Assembly (NCBI RefSeq): GCF_000403845.2
Contig: NZ_KE159568.1
Location: 944,796-1,008,795, forward strand
DNA: 64,000 nt
Direction: 5' to 3'
Origin: Eubacterium sp. 14-2
Lineage (GTDB): Bacteria; Bacillota; Clostridia; Lachnospirales; Lachnospiraceae
Part shown: in pieces, positions 34,914-43,911 of the stretch
How the letters are laid out: each line of letters begins with the position of its first letter
Numbering within the stretch: position 1 is the stretch's first letter
The notes under the pieces: model-generated
What the model was told of the DNA's origin: nothing
The model's input: only the letters and a program-made list of their open reading frames with translations
Databases searched by the model: none
Translations under genes and position numbers: made by a program

Positions 34914-37208
34914 TCAACTACCTCTCTTAAATAATCTGTCGCGCCAGGACTGACGCGGGTTAGATGGAAGCCTTCCAAAATCCGGTATCTGCAAATCATA
35001 CATATACTCGCCTGTCTGGTGTTCTTCCATGAGTTTCCTGTTAAAATACTTTTCGATACACTGATAGCCTGTGGGAATAAAAAATATCACATCAAATCCC
35101 ACAAGGTTCAGAAAGGACACCAGAATGGAATCCTCCAGGGAAATCATTTCCTCCGTTGTATTGATATATATAAATTTCGGGTTTTTCCTGGTAAAATCAA
35201 ATTTCTGTATCAGCCGCAGTATCTCTTTGTTCAGATTGAGAACCGTGGAAATAATGGTATACTCCATTCCATTCTCAAACGTCCCCTTTATAACCTTCTG
35301 TTCAATCAGAAGCTGCAGCTTGTCCAGAATATGCTCCTGCATCTCCTCCCGCAGAAACCCATAAGGATATCTGGGATGGTTTTTTATTTTATTTCTCTGC
35401 AGCTTCCCGTTTTTAAAAAACTCTGTGGCATAAGATTTCATGGGATTTGCCTCTGTGGAGCTGATATAAGGCGCTTTCTTCACCACAATGGTGCTCTCTG
35501 TCACCAGCTTTCGGATACCGCTCCAGTATTCGGAAACCCCGTTTTTCACCCCGGACACTTTGGCAAAAATAACCGGAAGGCTGACCACGCCTTCTGTGAC
35601 GCCAAAATTAGGCCGGTATTTCAGCTCCTGGTCCCACAAAAGCCCGATTTCCTCATACATGGTCTGCAGCGTTACCGCACTGGCTTTTCCGTACTGCTGA
35701 TTCCGGTAAATTCCGGAATCCTGATACATAATGGCATCCAGTTCCCGCTCCGCATGATAGGCGGCAGTCCCCATCTGAACCTGGGAGCTGTCCTGGGGAA
35801 ATCTGTCCACAGTCAGGGACTGGGTAAAATGGACTTCACAGAGCCAGGAATCCTCCAGACAGCACCTGGTACTTAAATCAGGATTTAAAATCAGTACATC
35901 TGTGGGCAGTTTTGCCAGAAACCGCAGAAACATGGCTTCCTGTTCCGTTTTGCATCCCCCCAGATAAATCACGCAGCCAATCTCCGGCATGTGCCAGTGG
36001 GAAAATAACTGAGACTGATACCTCTGCAGCCAGCACAGGAGATACACGGCCTGCCCGGTGAGCCTGTTCAGATTTCTGTCTGCCTGACTGCTGCCGCCCT
36101 CCGGCTGAGGGGATTTTTCCAGCATCACATCCAGAAATGCACGGTGCATCAGTTTCTGAAGTTCCGGCTCTGCACCGGACTTTATATTGCTCACTGACAA
36201 ATCCAGCAGCATCTGTTCCTCATCCTTATAGGTTTTCCTGCGTATTCTGCTGACTTCCTCCGGAGAAGGCGCCAAAATCCCATGTTCCAGAATCAGAAGG
36301 TTTCTGCCTTTCTTTTTTACTTCCTGTCCGAACTGATACCACTCATTCAGATACGTCAGTTTATCTTCCACTCCGATTATCCGGCAGAAACAGTTATAAA
36401 ACAGTTTTTCATCCTTCCCCCGGCTTCCGGGACTCCTGCGGATATTCTCCAGTACCTGTCCCTCAATCCAGGCATTGGTACAGGGCAAAATTCCCGGAGG
36501 CGGCCCGTAAAGCCGCTGAATGTTCCTCTCCTGTTCCATCTGCTGCCGAAGCTGACGGAGAGAAAAATCCTCCGGAAAGGGAACCAGATGGTCTCCCTGA
36601 TATGCATGGGAAAATCTGGATGCCATATCCAGTTTTAAATATTTTTCATCACCTTTGTACTGGAGAAGCACAATATCGCAGCCGGCACCGGACAGTATGG
36701 TCAGGAGTTTTAATTCATAATTGCTGACTTCTCCCTCATAGAGTATTTTGGGAAGGTTATTTTCTCCCAGCCGGTTGACAATACGCTCAAACTTATAGTA
36801 AAGCCAGCACATAAATTTGATATATGCATTTTTCAGCATATTTTCATTTTTGCCTTCCCTGCGCATGTCCTCCAGTGTATCATAGATGGACAGGGCCATC
36901 TGGCTCCTCTGATAGTCTCTCATTCTGGGAAGCCACTTCTTCAGGCTTGCGGAAATAAACCCCGTGCTCATCTGAAATTCCATTCCCATGATTTCCTCAT
37001 AGTAATCCAGATTCCGCTCATCCGGATTCGGAATTCTCCCCTCAATCACCACACCTGCAGTTCTTGCCGCCTCGTAATATTTCTGAATAAACGCCTGTAT
37101 TTCACTGCTGTATCCGTTGATACGGCAGAAAAATACTCCCTGTGCTCCCCTGCTGTCCAGATTCAGAAAATAATCCTGTAAATCCTGAAGTTCTTTTCGC
37201 TCAAACAT
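34914..37208 (-). CDS. YceG-like component of the Ter biosynthetic module
   Basis: A 764-residue protein without obvious membrane segments, corresponding to the YceG_bac family placed beside TelA in Firmicutes. It appears to contain repeated units with the pattern of a helix rich in Trp/Tyr (FMCWLYYKFERIVNRLGEN) followed by a Rossmann-like strand with a Gly-Cys/Asp turn (LSGAGCDIVLLQYKGD; again LVGFDVIFFIPTGYQ). The same pattern forms the N-terminal half of the protease fusion at 37975. The family is thought to take part in making or handling the Ter-linked metabolite; no catalytic residues can be named. It overlaps TelA closely and is in the same operon. Confidence 0.75.
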   Translation of the reverse strand: MFERKELQDLQDYFLNLDSRGAQGVFFCRINGYSSEIQAFIQKYYEAARTAGVVIEGRIPNPDERNLDYYEEIMGMEFQMSTGFISASLKKWLPRMRDYQRSQMALSIYDTLEDMRREGKNENMLKNAYIKFMCWLYYKFERIVNRLGENNLPKILYEGEVSNYELKLLTILSGAGCDIVLLQYKGDEKYLKLDMASRFSHAYQGDHLVPFPEDFSLRQLRQQMEQERNIQRLYGPPPGILPCTNAWIEGQVLENIRRSPGSRGKDEKLFYNCFCRIIGVEDKLTYLNEWYQFGQEVKKKGRNLLILEHGILAPSPEEVSRIRRKTYKDEEQMLLDLSVSNIKSGAEPELQKLMHRAFLDVMLEKSPQPEGGSSQADRNLNRLTGQAVYLLCWLQRYQSQLFSHWHMPEIGCVIYLGGCKTEQEAMFLRFLAKLPTDVLILNPDLSTRCCLEDSWLCEVHFTQSLTVDRFPQDSSQVQMGTAAYHAERELDAIMYQDSGIYRNQQYGKASAVTLQTMYEEIGLLWDQELKYRPNFGVTEGVVSLPVIFAKVSGVKNGVSEYWSGIRKLVTESTIVVKKAPYISSTEANPMKSYATEFFKNGKLQRNKIKNHPRYPYGFLREEMQEHILDKLQLLIEQKVIKGTFENGMEYTIISTVLNLNKEILRLIQKFDFTRKNPKFIYINTTEEMISLEDSILVSFLNLVGFDVIFFIPTGYQCIEKYFNRKLMEEHQTGEYMYDLQIPDFGRLPSNPRQSWRDRLFKRGS

Positions 37209-37295
37209 ATACTTTCACAATCGCTTTCCGCTTATCCTTATCTTATCTGCTCTGCCTGACATCTGCCCGGCCCGGAACCGTCCTTACAGCAAAAA

Positions 37296-37901
37296 TCAGC
37301 GTTTTCTGCTTTTACTGTAATTTGTCATTTTATTTTTATTCATAACATATCCCAGTGCTGCTCCCACCACACCGCCCAGGATATGGGTCAGATTCGATAC
37401 ATTATCCTTTATGAAAATCCCCTGATACACCTGCTGGCCCATATAGATTACCGCCACCAGCACAAAGGTAATGGGAATGGCCCCTTCTTCCACGCAGGTG
37501 AAGGAAGACAAAAGAATCAGGGCAAACACCACGCCGCTGGCGCCCAGAAGTCCCACACCGGGAAAGAAAATAAAGTGAACCACCCCGGTAGCAAGCCCCG
37601 TGGCCAGTATAACAAACAGCAGGTTGGCGGAACCGTATTTTTCCTCCAGCAGCGGTCCCACCACCAGAATCAGCGTAATATTTCCAAAAAAATGTTCCCA
37701 TCCTGCATGGCCCAGTACATGACCAAAAAACCTCAGCCAGGTCAGGGGACTCAGCAGGGAGGAACGGTATACGCTGAAGAATATGTGATTGGTAACTCCT
37801 CCGGTGACAATATTCAGAAGCATTGCCAGAAAACAGATTATGGTAAAGCTGAGAATAACCGGAGAATTAAAAGACAGTTTCAGTTTTTTATGTTCTGACA
37901 C
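37296..37901 (-). CDS. Rhomboid family intramembrane serine protease
   Basis: About 201 residues with six membrane helices. The catalytic Ser is in LLGASGVVFALI and the partner His in LTHILGGVVGAALGYV, with HAGWEHFFGNITLILVVGPL as the first family motif. A longer frame to 37970 runs through a strong promoter (37933-37961), so the start must be downstream: I prefer the GTG at 37901 with AAGGAG nine bases before it; ATG 37910 is too close to that site. It begins the seven-gene run through YceG, TelA, TerD and the ATPase. Confidence 0.85.
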   Translation of the reverse strand: MSEHKKLKLSFNSPVILSFTIICFLAMLLNIVTGGVTNHIFFSVYRSSLLSPLTWLRFFGHVLGHAGWEHFFGNITLILVVGPLLEEKYGSANLLFVILATGLATGVVHFIFFPGVGLLGASGVVFALILLSSFTCVEEGAIPITFVLVAVIYMGQQVYQGIFIKDNVSNLTHILGGVVGAALGYVMNKNKMTNYSKSRKR

Positions 37902-37932
37902 AGATTTCATCTCCTTTTCAGGTATGATTATC

Positions 37933-37961
37933 ATTATAGCGTTTTTCCGGGTTTTTTTCAA
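37933..37961 (-). promoter_or_regulatory. Strong promoter ahead of rhomboid-yceG-telA-terD genes
   Basis: Minus strand TTGAAA (37956-37961), 17 bases, perfect TATAAT (37933-37938), just past the stop of the upstream protease gene. Confidence 0.8.
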
Positions 37962-37974
37962 GAATTTCACAAAA

Positions 37975-39483
37975 TTACCTTATAAATCCCTGTACAAAGG
38001 CCCGTATGTATTCATATCCCACTGCCAGATTGATATTCTGGCCGTCATCGTAGCCTGCGGTACTGATTCCAATCACCTCACCATACATGTTAAGCACTGC
38101 CCCTCCGGAACTTCCGTGGGAAATGGGGGCGGTAAACTGAATCATATCCACTCCTTCGATTACCCGAAATCCTGAAATAATCCCGTCTGATACGGAATTA
38201 AACAGTCCCAGCGGGCTTCCGATGGCCACCACTTTCTGGCCTCTGGCCAGTTTTTTCTCTCCTCCGTAAAGGGGAATGGGCTGCAGTTTCCGCTGTATCC
38301 TGAGAACCGCCAGATCCAGTACGGAATTATATTTAATCATCTCGTCCGTCTGATATACTTTCTCATCCTCTTCAATGCGCACGGAATAGTATCTGCCCCG
38401 GCAGGCCACATGGTTATTGGTAAGAATATACCCATCCCGGCCAATCATAATACCGGAACCCCCGCCAATCACGTCCCCCCTGTCATCATGTATCATAATC
38501 TGCACCACAGAAGAAGCCAGCGTGGCCAGTTCTTCGTAAGACAGCTCTCTTCGCTGTGCATTTCCTGTATGATTTCCCTGCAAACTGCCGGAAGGCTGCA
38601 ATGAAACACTCTGCCCCCGTCCGGCGCCTGCCGCTGTCTTCTTCTGTCCGGCGTCCATCATTTCTCTGGTTCTTCTGTCCCGCTCCGGCACTCTGGTGTT
38701 CACCTTTACACGGGCCGGCCCCGGACTGGCCTTTCCTTCTGGCTGACATGCAGAAGCTGTCCCCTGCCCCGGACTGATCCGGCGGGACCGGTCCATGTAT
38801 TCCGGAAGGGAAATCTCCTCTCTGTGTTCTGTTCTGCACAGGACAGACAGGCCAAGATCTTCCAGTTCCCGGTCAATATCCTGATTACTCTGAATAAGCA
38901 GCACATCAAATCCCAGCAGTGTCAGCAGAAAGCAAAACAGATATTCCTGCTGTCTGCAGATATTTTCAAATACCACCTTCCTGGTGTCCTGCTGCTTCCA
39001 GTTCTCCAGGGCTGCAGCTACGGTATGGTCCAGCCAGTACAGGAGCTTCACAACAAAATTTTTTTCCATGGAAACGCTCAGTCCGGGTTTGCATTTCCGC
39101 AGTACATCCAGGGCTTCTTCACATGCACAGCTCAGAATATGAGAAAGTTCCTGCTGATGTTCCGCAAATTTTAATGGAATTCTCTGCCTTCCGTTCCTGT
39201 TCCACTCCTCATAACAGCCTCCATAGTAGTTTGCATCTTCTGTGTCTGCCAGTCTGGGCAGACTGCTCCATCTGTGATAATACCCGTTTCCTGAATACAT
39301 ATCTTCTGTCAGAATCCGGTCCATGGAAAGGATTTCCTGAAGCACCTGTCCATTCAGACCCTCAATCCGTAAAAAGTAAACCTCTCTGCAGTTTTGGCTG
39401 CAGCTTCCCTTCGCATTCCGGAACTCTTCCGGAGAAGACAGCTTTATCACATTTCTTCTGGTTTTAAATTTCTCTGTATGCAT
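37975..39483 (-). CDS. YceG-like domain fused to a trypsin-like (HtrA-type) serine protease
   Basis: A 502-residue fusion. Residues 1-250 resemble YceG: FVVKLLYWLDHTVAAALENW, then LLTLLGFDVLLIQSNQD, mirroring segments of the protein at 34914. A Pro/Arg/Gln-rich linker (about 250-320) follows. Residues 330-502 are a chymotrypsin-fold protease: His in LTNNHVACRG, Asp in NSVLDLAVLRI, Ser in SHGSSGGAVLN. There is no PDZ domain and no signal peptide, so it is cytoplasmic, unlike HtrA. It sits at the head of the Ter locus, divergent from the CitE-like gene. It may process a Ter protein or trigger a response; that is inference. Confidence 0.82.
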   Translation of the reverse strand: MHTEKFKTRRNVIKLSSPEEFRNAKGSCSQNCREVYFLRIEGLNGQVLQEILSMDRILTEDMYSGNGYYHRWSSLPRLADTEDANYYGGCYEEWNRNGRQRIPLKFAEHQQELSHILSCACEEALDVLRKCKPGLSVSMEKNFVVKLLYWLDHTVAAALENWKQQDTRKVVFENICRQQEYLFCFLLTLLGFDVLLIQSNQDIDRELEDLGLSVLCRTEHREEISLPEYMDRSRRISPGQGTASACQPEGKASPGPARVKVNTRVPERDRRTREMMDAGQKKTAAGAGRGQSVSLQPSGSLQGNHTGNAQRRELSYEELATLASSVVQIMIHDDRGDVIGGGSGIMIGRDGYILTNNHVACRGRYYSVRIEEDEKVYQTDEMIKYNSVLDLAVLRIQRKLQPIPLYGGEKKLARGQKVVAIGSPLGLFNSVSDGIISGFRVIEGVDMIQFTAPISHGSSGGAVLNMYGEVIGISTAGYDDGQNINLAVGYEYIRAFVQGFIR

Positions 39484-39652
39484 TTTGGGCCACCTTTTAT
39501 CATTATCTTACCTGAATCTTATGAATTTTCCACTGTCTAAAGGATAACACTCCCCTGGCTCAAATTCAAGGGCCGGGAAAATATCCGTCCTTTCATGCTC
39601 TGTAAATTTCCCGGTATCTGTGGTATAATCCTCTTCTGAGGAGGAATTTCAT

Positions 39653-40612
39653 ATGAATCATTCTGTAAACGCATACCGTGTTGGCCCGCTGCTCTACTGC
39701 CCCGCCAGCAACGAAACCATTGTCAGTTCACTGACCCATGAAAAATTCGGCAGACAGTTTTCCCTGGCCCTGTGCCTGGAGGATGCCATACGGGACGACC
39801 GGGTGGCTGAAGCAGAGGAGACACTGATTGCTTCTGTAAAATCCCTGGACCGCATCCGGTCCCGCCAGCCTTTTTTCATGCCCAAACTCTTTATCAGAGT
39901 CCGAAACCATACCCAGATTAAAAGCCTGCTGCACCGTCTGGGAGATTCCGGGAAACTTATCGCAGGATTTAATATTCCGAAATTTTCCCCGGAAAATGCA
40001 GATGTTTATATCCGGACAATCTGCGATATCAACGAAAATGCGAATCAGACCTTTTACATGATGCCCATTCTGGAGAGCCCTTCCATCATTGATTTACGGA
40101 ACAGATACAGAATTCTGTATGAATTAAAGGAAAAGCTGGATTCTGTTTCCCGGTATGTGCTGAATATCCGGGTAGGCGGCAACGACCTGTGCCATCAGTT
40201 CGGGTTTCGCAGGCACAGTACGGAATCCATTCACAAAATCCGGCCCATCGGCAGTATTTTTTCTGATATTGTCACAGTATTCGGTATGGACTATGTCATT
40301 TCCGGTCCCGTCTGGGAATATTACAGCGGAAAAAACTGGGACAGCGGACTGAAACAGGAACTGAATGACGATCAGTTATGCGGATTTATCGGCAAAACTG
40401 TGATTCATCCCCGGCAGATTCCACTGGTAAACGAGGCCTACAGAGTACCTCTCAAAGACTACAATGACGCCAGATCCATTCTGGACTGGGATGCTGATTC
40501 CCCTTCCCTGGTATCGGGCAGTATTGTAAAAGAACGTATGAATGAATATAAAACCCACTGCAACTGGGCCCTGCGGACCCTTGCACTGGCAGAAGCCTAT
40601 GGCCTGAAATGA
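39653..40612 (+). CDS. CitE-like HpcH/HpaI family lyase of the Ter module
   Basis: A 319-residue TIM-barrel protein of the citrate lyase beta/HpcH family (LALCLEDAIRDD with the metal-binding Glu/Asp, RIRSRQPFFMPKLFIRVRNH, FYMMPILESPSII, NIRVGGNDLC, GKTVIHPRQI). This class makes or breaks C-C bonds on acyl substrates with Mg. It is a standard component of the Ter biosynthetic gene set with the StiP and PRTase-TRSP genes. GAGGAGG precedes the ATG; an extended -10 TGGTATAAT lies about 25 bases further up. It is divergent from the protease fusion and convergent with StiP. Confidence 0.85.
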   Translation: MNHSVNAYRVGPLLYCPASNETIVSSLTHEKFGRQFSLALCLEDAIRDDRVAEAEETLIASVKSLDRIRSRQPFFMPKLFIRVRNHTQIKSLLHRLGDSGKLIAGFNIPKFSPENADVYIRTICDINENANQTFYMMPILESPSIIDLRNRYRILYELKEKLDSVSRYVLNIRVGGNDLCHQFGFRRHSTESIHKIRPIGSIFSDIVTVFGMDYVISGPVWEYYSGKNWDSGLKQELNDDQLCGFIGKTVIHPRQIPLVNEAYRVPLKDYNDARSILDWDADSPSLVSGSIVKERMNEYKTHCNWALRTLALAEAYGLK

Positions 40613-40643
40613 ACCAGGCAGCCCCGGCAGAATATCTGAAATA

Positions 40644-41723
40644 TCAGGTATCTGCCAGCTTCTTTATGATTCCGCAGGATTTATAGCGCACCAGGGGATA
40701 ATATTCCACCGGCACCTGTTTTTCTTCCGCAAGCCTTACAATGTGGTTCAGGGAACGGTCTTTCCTGCACTGGCTGCTGATTAATATTTTCCATGGGATC
40801 CGCCTGAGAAGCACTCTGGTGGTTTCTCCGATTCCCGGCTTGATCAGATTCAGATCTGAAATTCCAAATTTACGGCCAATGGCCCTGACTTCCCGCAGTC
40901 CTGCGCTTTCTGTCCTGCTTTTTACATCAGAAACAGAATGGCTCCGGCTTTCTTCTGCCGGCAGACAAAAATCAAATTCCTGTTCTATGGATCCAATAAA
41001 ATCATATGACAGGTCTTCCTGTTCCATTTCTTCATAGTAAACTGCTCCATGAAAATCCTCCTGGCCGATAATATCGTCCCGAAGAAACGTCCTGCTTACC
41101 AGTCCGGAAACAGTACAGTTCAGACAGGAACTGGGAATCAGAATATCTTCGTGAGTACCGCAGAGTTCTGTCACACCGGCCGGATCTGCCAGAACGGCAA
41201 TCTCATCGGAAACGCCAGGGTATGCGGCCAGCTCCTTCTTAAGTTCCCCCAGTATGGCCCCTTTTCCTATCCATCCGTCCACAAACAGAAGACTTTCTGC
41301 CTCATATTTTTCCAGAAGAAATTTCATGGCGTTGGCGTCGATTCCTCTGCCCCGGATAATGGAAATGGAATAATGTTTTACCTCAGCCCCATATTTTCTG
41401 CGGATATAACGTTTCAGCAGGATCCCAACAGGAGTTCCTGCCCGCGCCAGAGAAACCAGCACCGCCTGGCTGCCCTTTTTTTCCATGATTTTATCTGCCA
41501 GAATGCCCACTGCCTGAGCGGTAAGTCCGGCAAACTGCTCAAGCCCTTCCTGATAGGCCTCCATATAGGCCTGGGTGGGAACGTATTCTAACGGCAGCAT
41601 TTCGCAGTAATGGCGTCCCGCCTGAATTGCCTTTTCCCGCTCCCGGGCAGGCTGAGGCTTCACCATTCCCGTAATATCTTTCAGCAGAAAGATCACATCG
41701 TCTTCTCTGTAGGAACTTCTCAT
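40644..41723 (-). CDS. StiP-like protein with PRTase-type fold and Pelota RNA-binding domain
   Basis: A 359-residue protein. The N-terminal 220 residues match the cysteine protease StiP family (VLVSLARAGTPVGILLKRYI, HYSISIIRGRGID, LLFVDGWIGKGAI), a phosphoribosyltransferase-like fold. The C-terminal 85 residues (REVRAIGRKFGISDLNLI, LISSQCRKDRSLNHIVRLAE, KSCGIIKKLADT) form a Pelota/L7Ae-type RNA-binding domain. Both are known parts of the Ter biosynthetic module. The gene starts one base after the PRTase-TRSP stop, in one operon. Confidence 0.82.
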   Translation of the reverse strand: MRSSYREDDVIFLLKDITGMVKPQPAREREKAIQAGRHYCEMLPLEYVPTQAYMEAYQEGLEQFAGLTAQAVGILADKIMEKKGSQAVLVSLARAGTPVGILLKRYIRRKYGAEVKHYSISIIRGRGIDANAMKFLLEKYEAESLLFVDGWIGKGAILGELKKELAAYPGVSDEIAVLADPAGVTELCGTHEDILIPSSCLNCTVSGLVSRTFLRDDIIGQEDFHGAVYYEEMEQEDLSYDFIGSIEQEFDFCLPAEESRSHSVSDVKSRTESAGLREVRAIGRKFGISDLNLIKPGIGETTRVLLRRIPWKILISSQCRKDRSLNHIVRLAEEKQVPVEYYPLVRYKSCGIIKKLADT

Positions 41724-41724
41724 T

Positions 41725-42888
41725 TCAGCACCACCTGATTACCTGAATATTATCGTTGCCGGCACACTTCAGTGCATACAGCAGGGAAGCCAGCCCTTCT
41801 TCTGTCACCGCCGCGTCCGTGAGCACCAGTACCCTGTGGCAGGACGCCAGATTATAGAGATAAGTCACCCGGTCAGCATCGTACAGACTGGCCAGCTGAT
41901 ACCTTTCATGGAGGGGATATTCCAAAGCCCGGCTCACTTCAATGGGACTGCGGGTAGTGGCATGAAACCGCACCCGATTTCCCCGCTCTGTCAGTTTCCG
42001 GCCAAGATACAGACCGGGATACATAAATTCCTCGGTGCCAAGCACAAGTATATTTTCTTCCGCTTCCACAGAAATTTCCCGGAAAATCTGCTGACACATC
42101 TGTTCACACGCTGCCTGGTAAGTTTTTCCATGATGTAGTTTTCTGGTGTTGACAGCGCCGGGAATCTCTGCAATACTGCAGAGATTCCCAAAATGGCTGT
42201 CTCCTGAAAGCCCAGGGGAAGCTGGCGGAATACAGCCAGAATCAGAACCGGCAGCTTCTGCTCTGAAGCGGCAGTCATAATAAGTACCATCGCCTCTAAA
42301 GGATTCTGCCTGTTTCGGATAGCTGCTGTAATCCATTTTCACAAGATAAATCAGGTCTGTTCCATCTTCCTGATAAACTTTCAGAGAATCCTCATCCATG
42401 CCGTTTAACAGGGAGGCCGCAGAAAACCTGAGATGTTCTCCGTAAGTCTCCCGCATCAGCAGGATAATTTTTCTGATGGTATTCCCGGTGGTCACCTCAT
42501 CCTCGGCAAATACCACCCGGTCTGTCTGTTCCAGAATTTCCTCCAGCCCGTTTTTCACCAGCTTCTGCTCTGTGGCATGGCTGTGGGACTCGGTAAAATA
42601 CAGATATTCTCCATCCGGAATCTGTTCTCTGGTGGTATGTATGGCATAGGTATTCAGCTCTGCCGCCAGGGTTTCTCCAATGGCTGTAGCTGTCTCTGCA
42701 AATCCCACCACCAGCAGACGCTCTCCGGGATACCGCCGGCGCACCAGCTCTGCCAGAGCCGAGAACATGTCCAGCGCTTTTTCCGGAGATGCGGGAATGT
42801 GCTTTCCCTGATAGCGGTTCAGCACCAGATAATTCCGCTTTTTATTGTTATCCCGTTTTGCCACAGAAACAATTTCTGCTGTGTACAT
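41725..42888 (-). CDS. Phosphoribosyltransferase-TRSP fusion of the Ter module
   Basis: A 387-residue protein. Residues about 30-210 are an orotate-PRTase-like domain with VVGFAETATAIGETLAAEL and the PRPP loop VVFAEDEVTTGNT. Residues 250-387 are the TRSP domain, including ILVLGTEEFMYPGLYLGRKL, STIE-like TRSPIEVSRA and RYQLASLYDADRVTYLYNLA. In Ter loci this pair is proposed to make a nucleoside-like compound from PRPP. It is the first gene of a two-gene operon with the StiP-like gene. Confidence 0.85.
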   Translation of the reverse strand: MYTAEIVSVAKRDNNKKRNYLVLNRYQGKHIPASPEKALDMFSALAELVRRRYPGERLLVVGFAETATAIGETLAAELNTYAIHTTREQIPDGEYLYFTESHSHATEQKLVKNGLEEILEQTDRVVFAEDEVTTGNTIRKIILLMRETYGEHLRFSAASLLNGMDEDSLKVYQEDGTDLIYLVKMDYSSYPKQAESFRGDGTYYDCRFRAEAAGSDSGCIPPASPGLSGDSHFGNLCSIAEIPGAVNTRKLHHGKTYQAACEQMCQQIFREISVEAEENILVLGTEEFMYPGLYLGRKLTERGNRVRFHATTRSPIEVSRALEYPLHERYQLASLYDADRVTYLYNLASCHRVLVLTDAAVTEEGLASLLYALKCAGNDNIQVIRWC

Positions 42889-42972
42889 GGTTCCTCCATT
42901 TCTCCTGGGCCGCCGCCCCGATCTGCCTGTCAGCCCACGGGCTCATGACAGTCCTGATTCTGAATCTTTCAA

Positions 42973-43911
42973 TCAGACAAATTTTTTTACTTTTTCGTAA
43001 ATTCCCTGGCCGTCCAGCCCGTATTTTTCCAGCAGTTTTATTGCCGGTCCAGACTCGCCGAACACATCGTTGATACCGATTTTACATACCGGTGCAGGGG
43101 CTTTTTCACATAAACAGTCGCAGACTGCGCTGCCAAGACCGCCGATAACCGAATGTTCTTCTACGGTAACCACCTTTCCTGTTTTGCCTGCGGACCGGAG
43201 AATCAGTTCTTCGTCCAGAGGCTTAATGGTATGGATATTGATCACTTCCGCATGGATGCCTTCGGATGCGAGTTTTTCTGCCGCTTCCAGAGAAGCTGCC
43301 ACGCACAGTCCCGTAGCCACAATGGTCACGTCCGTTCCTTCCCGCAGCAGTACGCCTTTGCCAACTTCAAATTTATAATCTGCTTCGTCATTAATCACAG
43401 GCACTGCCAGACGTCCAAACCGCAGATACACAGGGCCGTCCATTTCATAAGCTGCCCTTACCGCCGCTCTGGCTTCCACGTCATCGGCGGGATTGATAAT
43501 GGTCATGCCTGGAATCGTCCGCATTAAAGCAATATCTTCATTACACTGATGGGTGGCTCCGTCCTCTCCCACTGAAATGCCCGCATGGGTGGCTCCTATT
43601 TTCACATTCAGATGGGGATAACCGATGGAATTACGCACCTGCTCAAAAGCTCTGCCTGCTGCAAACATGGCAAAGGAACTTACAAAAGGTACTTTTCCCG
43701 TTGCGGCAATGCCTGCCGCAATACCTGTCATATTACATTCTGCAATTCCGCAGTCCAGATGGCGCTCCGGAAATTCTTTCTGAAACAGCCCTGTTTTGGT
43801 GGCGGCAGCAAGGTCTGCATCCAGCACCACCAGATTTTCATGTTCTTTTCCCAGTTCCACCAGCGCTTTTCCGTAACTTTCTCTGGTTGCAATTTTCTTT
43901 ACTTCCGGCAT
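42973..43911 (-). CDS. Transketolase, C-terminal subunit
   Basis: A 312-residue protein with the pyrimidine-binding and C-terminal transketolase domains (LVVLDADLAAATKTG, FPERHLDCGIAECNMTGIAA, HAGISVGEDGATHQCNEDI, VEEHSVIGGLGSAVCDCL). It pairs with the N-terminal subunit encoded directly upstream (13-base overlap) to form a split transketolase of the pentose phosphate pathway, as in many Clostridia. Complete and typical in length. Confidence 0.94.
   Translation of the reverse strand: MPEVKKIATRESYGKALVELGKEHENLVVLDADLAAATKTGLFQKEFPERHLDCGIAECNMTGIAAGIAATGKVPFVSSFAMFAAGRAFEQVRNSIGYPHLNVKIGATHAGISVGEDGATHQCNEDIALMRTIPGMTIINPADDVEARAAVRAAYEMDGPVYLRFGRLAVPVINDEADYKFEVGKGVLLREGTDVTIVATGLCVAASLEAAEKLASEGIHAEVINIHTIKPLDEELILRSAGKTGKVVTVEEHSVIGGLGSAVCDCLCEKAPAPVCKIGINDVFGESGPAIKLLEKYGLDGQGIYEKVKKFV

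Noticed and set aside
34498-36638. Plus-strand frames opposite telA and the YceG-like gene
   Set aside because: Same reason: antisense shadows of genes in a tight operon.
37901-37970. Longer N-terminus for the rhomboid protease
   Set aside because: A full consensus promoter with TATAAT lies inside this stretch, so it cannot be coding on the main transcript.
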